The notes under the pieces were generated by a model. The model was not told the origin of the DNA, did not search any database, and saw nothing but the letters and a program-made list of their open reading frames with translations. A stretch of DNA of 64,000 nt from Gulosibacter sediminis (GTDB lineage Bacteria > Actinomycetota > Actinomycetes > Actinomycetales > Microbacteriaceae), in NCBI RefSeq assembly GCF_023370115.1, contig NZ_CP097160.1, positions 1,178,001 to 1,242,000 of the forward strand. Direction: 5' to 3'. The first letter of the stretch is position 1. Every line of letters starts with the position of its first letter. The position numbers and the translations under genes are program-made. This document shows, piece after piece, positions 47,313 through 57,000 of the stretch.

Positions 47313-48176
47313 ATGTACGACTACAGCTTTGCCGCGTCGATCAGCGCGGGGGCGATCATCGGCGGTCTCGTCGTTGGGTTGCTTGCTTACGCACTCGTTG
47401 CCTTCTTCCTCATGAAGGTGTTCGAGAAGATGAACATTGAGGGCTGGAAGGCCTGGGTGCCCGTCTACAACCAGTGGGTGCTGCTCGAAGCGGGCGGCAA
47501 CCCGGGATGGATCTCCTTGGCGTTCCTTGTCACCTGGATTCCGTTCCTGGGGCAGCTCGCGGCCATCGCCGCCGTGGTGTTTGTCGCGATCTCGGTCTAC
47601 CGGATCGGCATCGGCTTCAACAAGGAAGGCGCGTGGGTGGTCCTCTGGATCTTCCTGCCCATCGTGTGGCTCGGCATCGTGGCGTTCGACAGCTCGAAGT
47701 GGCGTGGCCTGCCCGACGGCAAGCTTGCGGGCGCATCGGCGGCGGGCGCTAACCAGGGCGTTCAGCCGTACTCGACCACCGGGTACCAGCAGCCTGGTGG
47801 ATATGCCCAGCAGCCTGGCGCATACCCGGCGCAGCCTCAGCAGCAGGGCTATGGCCAGCAGCCGCAACAGTTCGGCCAGCAGCCAGGACAGTACGGTCAG
47901 CAGCCCGGCTACGGGCAGCAGCCGAACCAGTACGGCCAGCAGCCCGCCCAGCAGAACCCCTACGGTCAGCAGCCCGGCCAGGGCGGTCAGCAGCAGAACC
48001 CGTATGGGCAGCAGCCCAACCAGGGTAGTCAGCAGAACCAGTACGGTCAGCAGCCCGATACTCCGGGCCAGGCCGGTTCGGCTGGCACGACCGGCTCGAA
48101 CGGCGCCACCGATAACCCGTATGGCGGCTCGAACGAGAACCCTTACGGCGGCGGCTACGACCGCAATAACTCCTAG
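47313..48176 (+). CDS. DUF5684-like membrane protein with long Q/G/Y/P-repeat tail
   Basis: The 287-residue protein has an N-terminal membrane domain of three to four helices (residues 1-125; the motif [20 protein letters not shown] is typical of DUF5684). A C-terminal half from about 150 is almost wholly Gln, Gly, Tyr, Pro and Asn, built on imperfect repeats of YGQQP and NQYGQQP. The tail is predicted disordered and prion-like. The function is unknown. A TTGACG element (47275-47280) upstream may be part of its promoter. It is followed by a terminator hairpin. Confidence 0.75.
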   Translation: MYDYSFAASISAGAIIGGLVVGLLAYALVAFFLMKVFEKMNIEGWKAWVPVYNQWVLLEAGGNPGWISLAFLVTWIPFLGQLAAIAAVVFVAISVYRIGIGFNKEGAWVVLWIFLPIVWLGIVAFDSSKWRGLPDGKLAGASAAGANQGVQPYSTTGYQQPGGYAQQPGAYPAQPQQQGYGQQPQQFGQQPGQYGQQPGYGQQPNQYGQQPAQQNPYGQQPGQGGQQQNPYGQQPNQGSQQNQYGQQPDTPGQAGSAGTTGSNGATDNPYGGSNENPYGGGYDRNNS

Positions 48177-48248
48177 GAACCGTCAAGGTTCGCGATCGGG
48201 GGAGTTTTCCACAGATCGCGCACCCGCGAAGTAATCCACGGATTGCTC

Positions 48249-48277
48249 GGGCCCGTCAGCGTGCAGCTGGCGGGCCC
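48249..48277 (+). terminator. Terminator hairpin before the DUF4192 gene
   Basis: A 12-bp stem (GGGCCCGTCAGC and GCTGGCGGGCCC, one G-U wobble) has loop GTGCA, 72 bases after the preceding stop codon. It is immediately followed by TCCTAGTTTG, which includes the next promoter box. Confidence 0.65.
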
Positions 48278-48280
48278 TCC

Positions 48281-48286
48281 TAGTTT
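48281..48286 (+). promoter_or_regulatory. -10 box of the DUF4192 gene, leaderless geometry
   Basis: TAGTTT ends 7 nt before the ATG at 48294, right after the terminator hairpin. Confidence 0.5.
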
Positions 48287-48293
48287 GTGCGGC

Positions 48294-49364
48294 ATGACCT
48301 CTCCACGCATCCTCACCTCCATCCACGAAGTTCTTCGCACCATCCCCGAAGTGCTCGGCTTCACGCCGAACGAATCCCTTGTCGTCATCCCCTTCAGCGG
48401 CGGCCCGAGCAGCGCCATGATCCGTGTCGATTTGCCGCAGCCAGCTGGCGATGACGCCGAGGGATTTGGCCATGCCGTTCTTGAGCATGTGCTCCGACTG
48501 GGCGACGTCGAGCGGCTATTCTTCGCTGTCTTCACTGAGAAGGCCCACGCCGGCAATATTGCGCCGTACACCCTCGAACTCGAGACGCTCGCTCGGCGCT
48601 CGAAGCGGCTCGGCCTCCACGTAGTGGGCGGGGCCTGCGTCGCGAGCGACGCCTGGTCTGAGTATTGGGGCTCCCGCGGCGGGCCACGCGATGAGGTCGT
48701 GTCTGCGCTCGCGCCAGCCATCCCCGCTGATGTCGCCGAGGCGATCGAGATCGCTCCTGCCCCGGCCGCTGCGAGAACCCGGGTTGACGAGCTCCTGGCC
48801 GAGCACGCCCACCTTGCTGAGATCACCGACGACGAGGTGCTCTGCGCCTGGAACTTGTTCCTTGACGGTGCACGGTGGCTCGACCCCGAGTACGAGCCTA
48901 TTCTCGTGGCGCTCGTCAGCCGCGGCCTGCGTCGCCTCCGCACCCTCGAACTCATCGTGGCAAACGGTGCGCTGGGTAGCGACATCAGCGAGCGCGTCGA
49001 AGCAATCTGGCTCGACCTCGCGGAGAACATGCCTGAGTCAGAGCTGACGGGCCTCACGGAGGTGTTTGCCGACTTCATCCCCGCTGACCTGCCACGGGTG
49101 GAGCGGGCGATCAGCGCGCTGCGGACCATCGCGAGCCACGTCAGCGAACGCGAGGCCCGCGGAGCGTTGGCCGCGCTTTCGTGGCTGAACTGTCTCGCCG
49201 GGCGTGCCTCCATTGCGAGCGAGTATGCGCGCAGGGCGCTGCGGGCGGGCCATCATGCGCTGGCTGCCGAGGTGCTCGAGCGCGTCGACCAGGGGTACGT
49301 GCCCGGATGGGTCGTTGGCTCCGGTTGTGCGGGGCCGACGCGCAGCGCTGTCGCCGAGGATTAG
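48294..49364 (+). CDS. DUF4192 domain-containing protein
   Basis: The 356-residue protein is recognised from the N-terminal motif VLGFTPNESLVVIPFSG and the later SWLNCLAGRASIASEYARRAL segment, both typical of actinobacterial DUF4192. It appears soluble, with no signal peptide. The function is unknown. It is followed after eight bases by the EccC-like gene, so the two form a probable operon. An earlier in-frame start would read through the terminator hairpin and is rejected. Confidence 0.85.
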   Translation: MTSPRILTSIHEVLRTIPEVLGFTPNESLVVIPFSGGPSSAMIRVDLPQPAGDDAEGFGHAVLEHVLRLGDVERLFFAVFTEKAHAGNIAPYTLELETLARRSKRLGLHVVGGACVASDAWSEYWGSRGGPRDEVVSALAPAIPADVAEAIEIAPAPAAARTRVDELLAEHAHLAEITDDEVLCAWNLFLDGARWLDPEYEPILVALVSRGLRRLRTLELIVANGALGSDISERVEAIWLDLAENMPESELTGLTEVFADFIPADLPRVERAISALRTIASHVSEREARGALAALSWLNCLAGRASIASEYARRALRAGHHALAAEVLERVDQGYVPGWVVGSGCAGPTRSAVAED

Positions 49365-49372
49365 GCGGCCGG

Positions 49373-52129
49373 ATGTCACTGCTCTCGCAGGTGGCCGAGA
49401 CGCCGGCCGAGCAGCAGGAAGCTGCGCTGGCGCTGCCCGAACGCCCGAAGCTCGATCGGCCAAATGGCTTCCCTTACGTCATGGTGATCGCTCCGGTAAT
49501 CATCGCCGGGGTGCTCTTCGCCGTGTTGCAGAGCCCCTACGTACTCATCTTCGCGGTGTTCGGGCCAGTGCTCGGCATCGCGAACGTCATCGACCAGCGG
49601 GTTGGTGGTCGCCGACGCTATCGCCGCGCATTCAAAGAGTATGAGCGCGAGGTTGAGGAGTGCCTGGCCCAGGCTCGCGCCGCCCATGACCGCATTCGCA
49701 TGCGGGCCCGCATCGCGACTCCCATCGCGGAAGACATCGTGCGCGGCGCGCGCGTCAACGGCACCGCGGTCGCCCTCGGCACCACTTCTATTCGGGGCGA
49801 ATTGCGCACGAGCGGCGTGAATGCCGAACTCGCGTCGCGGGTCTCGACGACTGCGGGCATGCCGGTCACCCTCGAAACTCGGTGCGTCGTGGTTTCGGGG
49901 GAGGCACCAGGGCTCATCGCCCTCGCGAGGGCCGTCGTGGTGGGGCTTTTGGCGACCGACCCGTCGGCACGGCTTGCGGTGGCGGGTAGCGCTCTCGGGC
50001 AGTTGCGGGCGGAGCTGCTTACGGCCGGTGTCCACCTCGACGCCTGCGCCGAGGCCGACCTGATTCTTGCTACGCATGTGCCGCGCGACGTGGATGACCG
50101 AGCTCAGCTGCAACTCGAAGCTGACGGCTCAGCGACACTCGTTGATGCCTCCGGTGTCGTGACCCGCATCGTGCCGGCCCAACTTGGCGCGCCCCAGCTT
50201 CGGGCGTGGCTTCCGACGGTAGTAGCGGCACAAGATGCCCGCCGACGGGCAGAGCAGCTCCTGCCCAACGACTGCCGGCTCGACGACCTCGCCGTCGCGG
50301 CAGCCAGGCCCGGCTCCGCAGCATTCCTGCTGGATGCGGCGGGCGCACGCAGCGTCGATTTGATCAGCGACGGACCCCACGCGGTCATCGGCGGCACGAC
50401 CGGCAGCGGCAAGAGCGAGTTGCTTGTGGCGTGGGCGGTGGCCCTCGCCAAGCACCACACGAGCTCCGAGCTGACGATGCTCTGCCTCGACTTCAAAGGC
50501 GGCGCCACCTTCGACGCGCTCGCCTCGCTGCCGCATTGCGCGGGCATCGTGACCGACCTCGACGGTGACGATGCGCTGCGTGTGAGCGAGAGCTTGCGCG
50601 CCGAGCTTCGCCGGCGCGAGCAATGGCTGCGTGATCACGGGCTGCGCGATCTGGCTCCCGACGGTGTTGCCGGAATGACTCGACTCGTGGTGTTTATTGA
50701 CGAGTTTCAGGCGCTCGTCGGCGCGCATCCACAACTCCAGGAGTTGATCGCCGACGTGGCGGCACGCGGCAGAAGCCTCGGCATTCACCTCGTCATGTGC
50801 ACTCAGCGACCCACCGGCACGTTTCGGGAGGAACTCCTCGCGAATTGCTCACTCCGAATTTGCTTGCGCGTCGAGCAGACCAGCGACTCGCAGACCCTCC
50901 TCGGCACTACCGACGCGATTAAGATCCCGGCGGCGCAGCGCGGACGCGCCTGGTTGCGCATCGGCGGGGTCAACTCGCTCGTGCAAGTTGCGAGAGCCGG
51001 CCAGCCGCTCATTGAGCGAATAGCTCGCCACGAGCGAGCACGGCTCCGTCGCGCCGGCGGCGCCGCACCCCGCGCGCTCTGGCATCCGCCGCTGCCGAAC
51101 GTCCTGGCAGCCAGCGACTTGCCCTCGGCGGGCACCGACGAGCTCGTCTTCGGCGAAGTCGATCTGCCTTCGCAGCAGGCGCGTCGCGCGGCATCATTGC
51201 GTGCCGGCCAACAATTGTTCGTGCTCGGGGCCGGCGGTTGTGGCCGGACCACGACCATCGACACGCTTGCCGAGGCCGCACGCGGGACGGGCTGGGAGGT
51301 CGTACGGGTGCCGCGCGACGCGGAGGGAGCGTGGGACGCCATCGAGCGGCTCTCGGCGGCCCCGGAAGTTGCGCCGCGGCACCGGCTCGTCGTCATCGAT
51401 GACCTTGACGCAATCGAACAACGACTCGGCGACGAACACCGGGCGGCGCTGCTTGATCGGCTGCACACGTTCCTCCGGCACGCGTCGGAGCGGGCAACGA
51501 GCGTTGTCGTATCGGCACGGCGGTGCGGGGGCCAGCTATTGCGCATCCAACAGCAGTGCGATCAGACGTTGCGGCTCACGCACGCAACGCGCAACGACTG
51601 GATTCTGCAGGGCGGCGAACCGGCTGACTGGCAACCAAACTGGGCACCCGGCCGGGGGCGGCTCGGCCGTGACCTCGTACAGGTCGCAGTGGGCCAGCCG
51701 ACGCCGGTCGAAGAACCAGCGCAACTCCGATGGTTGCCGTTCTCTGCGGCAGGCGGGGGAGTCGCTCTCGTCGCCCGCCGCGGCGCGCCGATCGCGCAGG
51801 CGCTTGAGCGAAGCGGGGCCACGGTGCTTCCGCCGCCGAGCGCGGCAACGCTGCGCGAGCACGGCCTCGGCGACGCTCACTACCTCGGCGACGTCGAGCA
51901 GTGGCTGGGCGCGTACGGGGCCATCGCCCGGGTCGCCGAACACCGCGACGTCGCCCTCATCGGCATCACCCCCGGCGAGTGGCGCAGCCTCTTCCGAGCC
52001 GACCCGTTGCCGCCGGCAGTGCGCGACCTCGGTTCGCGGGGATTCCTGCGCACCCCGCAGGGAACGGTGCGTCGGCTTCAGGTGCGTGACGGCGTGCCGA
52101 TCGCAATCGAGGCGATGGCAGCAACGTGA
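49373..52129 (+). CDS. FtsK/SpoIIIE-type ATPase resembling EccC of type VII secretion
   Basis: The 918-residue protein has two adjacent hydrophobic helices (about residues 35-75), a basic segment (GGRRRYRR), a first ATPase domain and a second, degenerate one. The first has Walker A GGTTGSGKS (about 340-348) and Walker B LVVFIDEF (438-445). The second has GAGGCGRTTT (about 620-629, arginine in place of the P-loop lysine) and VVIDDLD (about 672). Between them, CTQRPTGTFREELLANCSLR is typical of the SpoIIIE fold. The membrane anchor plus two ATPase domains resembles EccC rather than chromosome-translocase FtsK. No WXG100, EccB, EccD or mycosin gene is present in the window. The start is ATG 49373; the longer open frame lies in the preceding gene. 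Confidence 0.8.
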   Translation: MSLLSQVAETPAEQQEAALALPERPKLDRPNGFPYVMVIAPVIIAGVLFAVLQSPYVLIFAVFGPVLGIANVIDQRVGGRRRYRRAFKEYEREVEECLAQARAAHDRIRMRARIATPIAEDIVRGARVNGTAVALGTTSIRGELRTSGVNAELASRVSTTAGMPVTLETRCVVVSGEAPGLIALARAVVVGLLATDPSARLAVAGSALGQLRAELLTAGVHLDACAEADLILATHVPRDVDDRAQLQLEADGSATLVDASGVVTRIVPAQLGAPQLRAWLPTVVAAQDARRRAEQLLPNDCRLDDLAVAAARPGSAAFLLDAAGARSVDLISDGPHAVIGGTTGSGKSELLVAWAVALAKHHTSSELTMLCLDFKGGATFDALASLPHCAGIVTDLDGDDALRVSESLRAELRRREQWLRDHGLRDLAPDGVAGMTRLVVFIDEFQALVGAHPQLQELIADVAARGRSLGIHLVMCTQRPTGTFREELLANCSLRICLRVEQTSDSQTLLGTTDAIKIPAAQRGRAWLRIGGVNSLVQVARAGQPLIERIARHERARLRRAGGAAPRALWHPPLPNVLAASDLPSAGTDELVFGEVDLPSQQARRAASLRAGQQLFVLGAGGCGRTTTIDTLAEAARGTGWEVVRVPRDAEGAWDAIERLSAAPEVAPRHRLVVIDDLDAIEQRLGDEHRAALLDRLHTFLRHASERATSVVVSARRCGGQLLRIQQQCDQTLRLTHATRNDWILQGGEPADWQPNWAPGRGRLGRDLVQVAVGQPTPVEEPAQLRWLPFSAAGGGVALVARRGAPIAQALERSGATVLPPPSAATLREHGLGDAHYLGDVEQWLGAYGAIARVAEHRDVALIGITPGEWRSLFRADPLPPAVRDLGSRGFLRTPQGTVRRLQVRDGVPIAIEAMAAT

Positions 52130-52137
52130 GCCAGCGC

Positions 52138-53148
52138 CTAGAACGTGGTGGGAACGTCCTTGCCGAGCATGATGCTGCCGACGGGCTGCCCGCCGCCGAG
52201 CACCTCGAGTCGCAGGGCGGGCAGCACCCGCTGCGCGCCCTCCGCGTCGATGCTGCCAGCAGCGAGCAGCAGCTGCAGCGCGACGAGCATGCCGGCACGG
52301 TTGGAACCATCGAGCATCTTCACCGCGACGGAGGTGCCGTCGGGTGCGACGAGCACCTGGAGGCCCTCGGCGCCCGATTTGGCGAACACGCCGAGCTGCT
52401 CCATGACGACCGAGTCGGCGCGACCTGCGCCCTGGATCGTCCACGGATGCTCGAGCTGCGCGCGCCAGATCTTGGCGGCGTTACGGAAGATGGCAAAGGG
52501 CGAGCTCGACTGAGCCGTCGCGAACCGCGACATTGCCCGGGCCAGGCCCGTGAGCGAAATGGCGAACACGGGGGCACCGCAGCCGTCAACGCCGGTGGCG
52601 CGGATCTGCTCGCCCGAGAACCGCGCAACGGTCTGTGCCACGAGCTGCTGCAGCGGGTGGTCGGGCTGCAGGTAGGTCTCGACGGGCCACTCGGCGGCGC
52701 GGCAGGCCGCGAGGAAACCGGCGTGCTTGCCGGAGCATTCCATGTAAACCGAGGCCGAGGCTTCGCCGGAACGGATGAGCGAGTCGCGGCTCGCGCGGTC
52801 GAGCGGCCAGGCCGGCGGGCACTGCAGTGCCCGCTCGTCGAGCGCGGCGCGGCCGAGCACATCCCGCACCAGGGCCACGTGCCCGGGCGTGCCGATATGG
52901 CTCGCGCAGGCGATCGCGAGGTGCTCGCCGTCGAGCTCGGCGCCGGCCTCGAGCGAGGCGAGCGTCTGCAGGGCCTTGAGGGTCGAGCGCGCAAACACGG
53001 GGGAGGAGGGGCTGCCGAGTTCGTAGAGCAGTTCGCCCTCGCGGCCGACGACGACCGCGCTGCCGAGGTGGCGGGACTCGACAAAGCCATTGCGCGAGAC
53101 CACCGCCAATTCGGCTGCGCTATCTCCCGTGAACGTAGCCGTCGTCAT
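52138..53148 (-). CDS. Asparaginase, Rhizobium-type (thermolabile ReAV-like) family
   Basis: The 336-residue protein matches the asparaginase family typified by the Rhizobium etli enzyme. The N-terminal segment FARSTLKALQTLASLEAGAE, the catalytic YMECSGKHAGFLAAC and TGVDGCGAPVFAISLTGLA are seen, with the serine-lysine-cysteine features of this class. It is unrelated to E. coli AnsA/AnsB. The start ATG 53148 follows GAGGTG. It is convergent with the EccC-like gene and divergent from dxr. Asparagine use cannot be proven from sequence. Confidence 0.88.
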   Translation of the reverse strand: MTTATFTGDSAAELAVVSRNGFVESRHLGSAVVVGREGELLYELGSPSSPVFARSTLKALQTLASLEAGAELDGEHLAIACASHIGTPGHVALVRDVLGRAALDERALQCPPAWPLDRASRDSLIRSGEASASVYMECSGKHAGFLAACRAAEWPVETYLQPDHPLQQLVAQTVARFSGEQIRATGVDGCGAPVFAISLTGLARAMSRFATAQSSSPFAIFRNAAKIWRAQLEHPWTIQGAGRADSVVMEQLGVFAKSGAEGLQVLVAPDGTSVAVKMLDGSNRAGMLVALQLLLAAGSIDAEGAQRVLPALRLEVLGGGQPVGSIMLGKDVPTTF

Positions 53149-53221
53149 CGCTGCACCTCTCGCGTCTGCTGTATCGCTCCAACCTGGCCATGTTACGCAC
53201 AAGGCGAGGAGCGTGACGGTC

Positions 53222-53227
53222 TACCTT
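53222..53227 (+). promoter_or_regulatory. -10 box of dxr, leaderless geometry
   Basis: TACCTT ends 7 nt before the ATG at 53235 in the divergent region with the asparaginase gene. Confidence 0.55.
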
Positions 53228-53234
53228 GGGGACT

Positions 53235-54347
53235 ATGCCTGATCTCAGACGCATCCTCGTGCTCGGCTCGACCGGGTCCATCGGCACCCAGACCCTCGAC
53301 ATCGTTCGCGCGAATCCAGACCGGTTCAAGGTGGTCGGGCTCAGCGCCGGTCGCAATCGCGAGCAGCTCGCCGCGCAGGCGGCAGAGTTTGGGATCCAAA
53401 GCTCGGCGACCGCGCTCGGCGCGGCCGACGCGGAGCGGCTCGTGCGAGACGTTGCGGCCGACGTCATCGTGAACGGCATCACCGGCTCGGTCGGGCTCGG
53501 CCCGACCCTTGCCGCCCTCGAGACTGGCACCACGCTGGCGCTCGCAAACAAGGAGTCGCTCATCGTCGGGGCGCCGCTGGTGCGCCAGATTGCCCGCCCT
53601 GGTCAGATCGTGCCCGTCGACTCAGAACACTCTGCGATCGCCCAGTGCCTCGCCGGCGGCACGCGCGGCGAGGTGTCGCGGCTCGTGCTCACGGCGTCCG
53701 GGGGCCCGTTCCGTGGGCGCAACCGCGCCGAGCTCGAGGCGGTCACCCCGGCCGACGCGCTCGCGCACCCCACCTGGGACATGGGCCGCGTCGTCACCAC
53801 GAACTCGGCCACCCTCGTGAACAAGGGCCTCGAGATGATTGAAGCGAACCTGCTGTTCGACGTGCCGTTCGAGCGCATCGACGTAGTGATTCACCCGACG
53901 TCGATGGTGCACTCGATGGTCGAGTTCAGCGACGGGGCGACCATCGCGCAGGTGTCGAACCCCGACATGCGGCTCCCCATCGCCCTTGCGCTCGACTGGC
54001 CGCACCGCGTGCCCGGCGCGGTCGCACCGATTCGCTGGGGTGAGCCGGACTTCGAACAGACCTGGTCGTTTTCGGCGCCCGACCACGGGAACTTCCCGGC
54101 GCTACGGCTCGCGCGACGCGTCGGCGAGGCCGGCGGCGCGCATCCCGCCGTATTCAACGCCGCCAATGAGGTTGCGGTCGACGCCTTCCACGATGGCGCG
54201 CTGTCGTTCCTCGGCATCGTCGACACGGTGAGCGAGGTGGTCGACGGCTTTGCCGCCGACACCGGACCGGTGACGCGCGAGATGCTCGACCGAGCGGAAA
54301 GCTGGGCGCGCGAGGCGGCGAAGCAGCGCATCCTCCACCGCGCCTAG
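53235..54347 (+). CDS. dxr: 1-deoxy-D-xylulose 5-phosphate reductoisomerase
   Basis: DXR converts DXP to MEP in isoprenoid synthesis. NADPH binding is at [13 protein letters not shown], and catalytic segments are [27 protein letters not shown] and the HPT-containing [14 protein letters not shown]. The length of 370 residues is usual. It precedes rseP and ispG, and ispG catalyses a later step of the same pathway. Confidence 0.97.
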   Translation: MPDLRRILVLGSTGSIGTQTLDIVRANPDRFKVVGLSAGRNREQLAAQAAEFGIQSSATALGAADAERLVRDVAADVIVNGITGSVGLGPTLAALETGTTLALANKESLIVGAPLVRQIARPGQIVPVDSEHSAIAQCLAGGTRGEVSRLVLTASGGPFRGRNRAELEAVTPADALAHPTWDMGRVVTTNSATLVNKGLEMIEANLLFDVPFERIDVVIHPTSMVHSMVEFSDGATIAQVSNPDMRLPIALALDWPHRVPGAVAPIRWGEPDFEQTWSFSAPDHGNFPALRLARRVGEAGGAHPAVFNAANEVAVDAFHDGALSFLGIVDTVSEVVDGFAADTGPVTREMLDRAESWAREAAKQRILHRA

Positions 54348-54370
54348 GCCGGCTCCCAAGCCTGCGGCGC

Positions 54371-54376
54371 TAGGCT
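54371..54376 (+). promoter_or_regulatory. -10 box of rseP, leaderless geometry
   Basis: TAGGCT ends 8 nt before GTG 54385, 23 bases after the dxr stop. Confidence 0.5.
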
Positions 54377-54384
54377 TGCCGCTC

Positions 54385-55719
54385 GTGACTGGAATCGTGC
54401 TCTTCGTCGTTGGCATTCTCGCGGCCGTGCTCGGGCTCGGGATTTCCATCGCTTTGCACGAGTTGGGGCACCTGTTCTTCGCGAAGCGCTTCAACGTGCG
54501 CGTGCCGCAGTACATGATCGGCTTCGGCCCGACGATCTGGTCGTTCAAGCGCGGCGAAACCGAGTATGGCTTCAAGCTGCTGCCGCTTGGCGGTTACATC
54601 TCGATGATCGGCATGTACCCGCCCGAGCCCGGCGACAAGGCGAAGGCTGCCGGCACGGGTATGTTCAGCCGGCTCATTCAGGACGGCCGTGAGGCGAGCG
54701 CCGAGACCATCATGGTCGGCGAGGACGACCGCACCTTCTACCGCCTGCCGGTCTGGAAGCGCCTGCTGATCATGTTCGGCGGCCCGATCATGAACTTCGT
54801 GCTCGCGGCCATGATCTTCTCGATTGTCGCGGTCGGCTTCGGCGTCTATCAGCCGACGACGACGGTCGGCGACGTCTACGAGTGCGTCGTGCCCGCTGGC
54901 AGCGAGGCCTCGACCGACGAGTGCGACGAACCCTCGCCGGGTGCCGCAGCCGGGTTGCTGCCGGGCGACACCATCACCTCGCTGAACGGCTCGCCGCTGA
55001 GCGGCTGGGATGAGCTGCAGAGCACGATCCGTGTCTCGGCGGATGTGCCACTCACCCTCACGGTCGAGCGCGGGGACGAGACGCTCGATCTCACCGTGAC
55101 GCCGCGGCCGAACGAGATCTACGTCACCGACCCGCAGACCGGTCAGGTGGTCGAGGACGAGAACGGCAACGCCCTCACCGAGACGGTCGGCTTCGTCGGC
55201 TTCACGGCCGTCAGCGCGCGCGAGCAGCAGGACCTCACGTTCGTGGGGGAGATGTACTGGGACAACCTCACGAGCGTCGCGAACGTCATCGTGACGATGC
55301 CCGAGCGCGTCGTGCAGATGTTCCAGGCCGGCTTTCTCGGCGCCGAGCGCGACCCCTACGGGCCGATGAGCGTGGTCGGGGTCGGCCGCATCACGGGCGA
55401 GGTCGTGTCGATGGAAGACACGCCCGTGCTCGACCGCGTCGCGACGGTGCTCTCGATCGTCGGCTCGCTCAACGTCATGCTCGGCGTGCTCAACCTCGTG
55501 CCGCTGCCGCCGCTCGACGGCGGACACATCGCGGCGGCGCTCTGGGATGGCCTGCGCCGCTGGTGGGCTCGCGTGCGCGGCAAGCCCGACCCCGGCCCGT
55601 TCGACGCCGCAAAGCTGCTGCCCGTCACGATGGTGATGGCGACCATCCTCATCCTCATTGGCGCGCTGTTCATCTTCACCGACATCGTGAACCCGATCAG
55701 CCTGTTCTCTTCGCCCTAA
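54385..55719 (+). CDS. rseP: Site-2 intramembrane metalloprotease, RseP/Rip1 family
   Basis: This 444-residue M50 protease has four helices expected for the family. The zinc motif is HELGH in the first helix (ISIALHELGHLFFAKRF), and the third metal ligand is in the C-terminal LPPLDGGHIAAAL. A single PDZ domain lies between (GAAAGLLPGDTITSLNGSPLS), preceded by an extra acidic loop with two cysteines (ECVVP, DECDEPS). Such proteases cut anti-sigma factors in the membrane. The local RsrA-type anti-sigma is soluble and is not an obvious substrate. Confidence 0.94.
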   Translation: MTGIVLFVVGILAAVLGLGISIALHELGHLFFAKRFNVRVPQYMIGFGPTIWSFKRGETEYGFKLLPLGGYISMIGMYPPEPGDKAKAAGTGMFSRLIQDGREASAETIMVGEDDRTFYRLPVWKRLLIMFGGPIMNFVLAAMIFSIVAVGFGVYQPTTTVGDVYECVVPAGSEASTDECDEPSPGAAAGLLPGDTITSLNGSPLSGWDELQSTIRVSADVPLTLTVERGDETLDLTVTPRPNEIYVTDPQTGQVVEDENGNALTETVGFVGFTAVSAREQQDLTFVGEMYWDNLTSVANVIVTMPERVVQMFQAGFLGAERDPYGPMSVVGVGRITGEVVSMEDTPVLDRVATVLSIVGSLNVMLGVLNLVPLPPLDGGHIAAALWDGLRRWWARVRGKPDPGPFDAAKLLPVTMVMATILILIGALFIFTDIVNPISLFSSP

Positions 55720-55778
55720 CGACAGGCGTGATCGCTGACAGAGCAATCGGGAATACGGCGGGTGCAGGTGCCTCCGCG

Positions 55779-55784
55779 TAAACT
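55779..55784 (+). promoter_or_regulatory. -10 box of ispG, leaderless geometry
   Basis: TAAACT ends 6 nt before GTG 55791. Confidence 0.5.
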
Positions 55785-55790
55785 GAGGGC

Positions 55791-56936
55791 GTGCCTGCAG
55801 TAAATCTCGGACTTCCCAGCGTCCCCTCCGTCATCACCCCGCGCCGCAAGACTCGCAAGGTCAAGCTCGGCTCGACGTTCGTGGGCGGCGACGCGCCGAT
55901 TTCGGTGCAGTCGATGACCACGACGCCGACGACCGACATCAACGCGACGCTGCAGCAGATCGCCGAGCTCACCGCATCCGGCTGCGACATCGTGCGCGTG
56001 GCCGTGCCGAGCCGCGACGACGCCGAGGCGCTGCCGATCATCGCGAAGAAGAGCCAGATTCCGGTCATCGCCGACATTCACTTCCAGCCGAACTACGTGT
56101 TCCAGGCCATCGATGCTGGCTGCGCCGGCGTGCGCGTCAACCCGGGCAACATCCGTAAGTTCGACGACAAGGTCGGCGACATTGCGAAGGCGGCGAAGGA
56201 TGCCGGTGTTGCGCTGCGCATCGGCGTGAACGCCGGTTCGCTCGAGCCCTCGCTGCTGCAAAAGTACGGCAAGCCCACCGCCGAGGCGCTCGTCGAGTCG
56301 GCGGTGTGGGAAGCGAGCCTGTTCGAGGAGCACGACTTCCACGACTTCGGTATCTCGGTGAAGCACAACGACCCGGTAGTCATGGTGCGGGCCTACCGCA
56401 TGCTCTCCGAGCGCGGCGACTGGCCGCTGCACCTCGGCGTTACCGAGGCTGGGCCCGCCTTCCAGGGCACCATCAAGTCGGCCGTCGCCTTCGGCTCGCT
56501 GCTGTCCGACGGCATCGGCGACACGATTCGCGTATCGCTCTCGGCGCCCCCGGTCGAAGAGGTCAAAGTCGGCCTGCAGATCCTGCAGTCGCTCAACCTG
56601 CGCGAACGCCGCCTCGAAATCGTCTCGTGCCCGTCGTGCGGCCGCGCCCAGGTCGACGTCTACACCCTCGCCGACTCGGTGCAGGAGGGCCTCAAGCACC
56701 TCACGGTGCCGATCCGCGTCGCGGTCATGGGCTGCGTCGTCAACGGCCCGGGCGAGGCCCGCGAGGCCGACCTCGGCGTCGCGAGCGGCAACGGCAAGGG
56801 CCAGATCTTCGTCAAGGGCGAGGTCATCAAGACCGTGCAGGAAGATCAGATCGTCGAGACGCTGATTCAGGAAGCCGAGCGCATCGCGGCCGAAATGCCG
56901 TCGGATGTGCAGGGCACGCCCGAAGTCATCGCCTAG
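55791..56936 (+). CDS. ispG: (E)-4-hydroxy-3-methylbut-2-enyl-diphosphate synthase
   Basis: IspG (GcpE) is an iron-sulfur enzyme of the MEP pathway. The cluster cysteines are in [11 protein letters not shown] and [11 protein letters not shown]. The N-terminal TIM-barrel entry is [12 protein letters not shown] and the family signature GVRVNPGN is present. The length is 381 residues from GTG 55791. With dxr it provides two steps of isoprenoid precursor synthesis, so the polyprenyl carriers used by WecA depend on it. Confidence 0.97.
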   Translation: MPAVNLGLPSVPSVITPRRKTRKVKLGSTFVGGDAPISVQSMTTTPTTDINATLQQIAELTASGCDIVRVAVPSRDDAEALPIIAKKSQIPVIADIHFQPNYVFQAIDAGCAGVRVNPGNIRKFDDKVGDIAKAAKDAGVALRIGVNAGSLEPSLLQKYGKPTAEALVESAVWEASLFEEHDFHDFGISVKHNDPVVMVRAYRMLSERGDWPLHLGVTEAGPAFQGTIKSAVAFGSLLSDGIGDTIRVSLSAPPVEEVKVGLQILQSLNLRERRLEIVSCPSCGRAQVDVYTLADSVQEGLKHLTVPIRVAVMGCVVNGPGEAREADLGVASGNGKGQIFVKGEVIKTVQEDQIVETLIQEAERIAAEMPSDVQGTPEVIA

Positions 56937-56987
56937 TTCTGTTCTGGGGCCGACTTCGGTCTGACGCAGTCGCGAGCGCGGGCTGCG

Positions 56988-56993
56988 TACGAT
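56988..56993 (+). promoter_or_regulatory. -10 box of the MoxR operon, leaderless geometry
   Basis: TACGAT ends 7 nt before the ATG at 57001. The in-frame ATG at 56992 overlaps the box and is rejected as a start. Confidence 0.6.
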
Positions 56994-57000
56994 GGCTGGC

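Noticed and set aside
48204-48214. TTTTCCACA, resembling a DnaA box (also near 34924)
   Set aside because: Single, isolated matches without clustered boxes, an AT-rich element or dnaA, dnaN or gyrB nearby. Not an origin.
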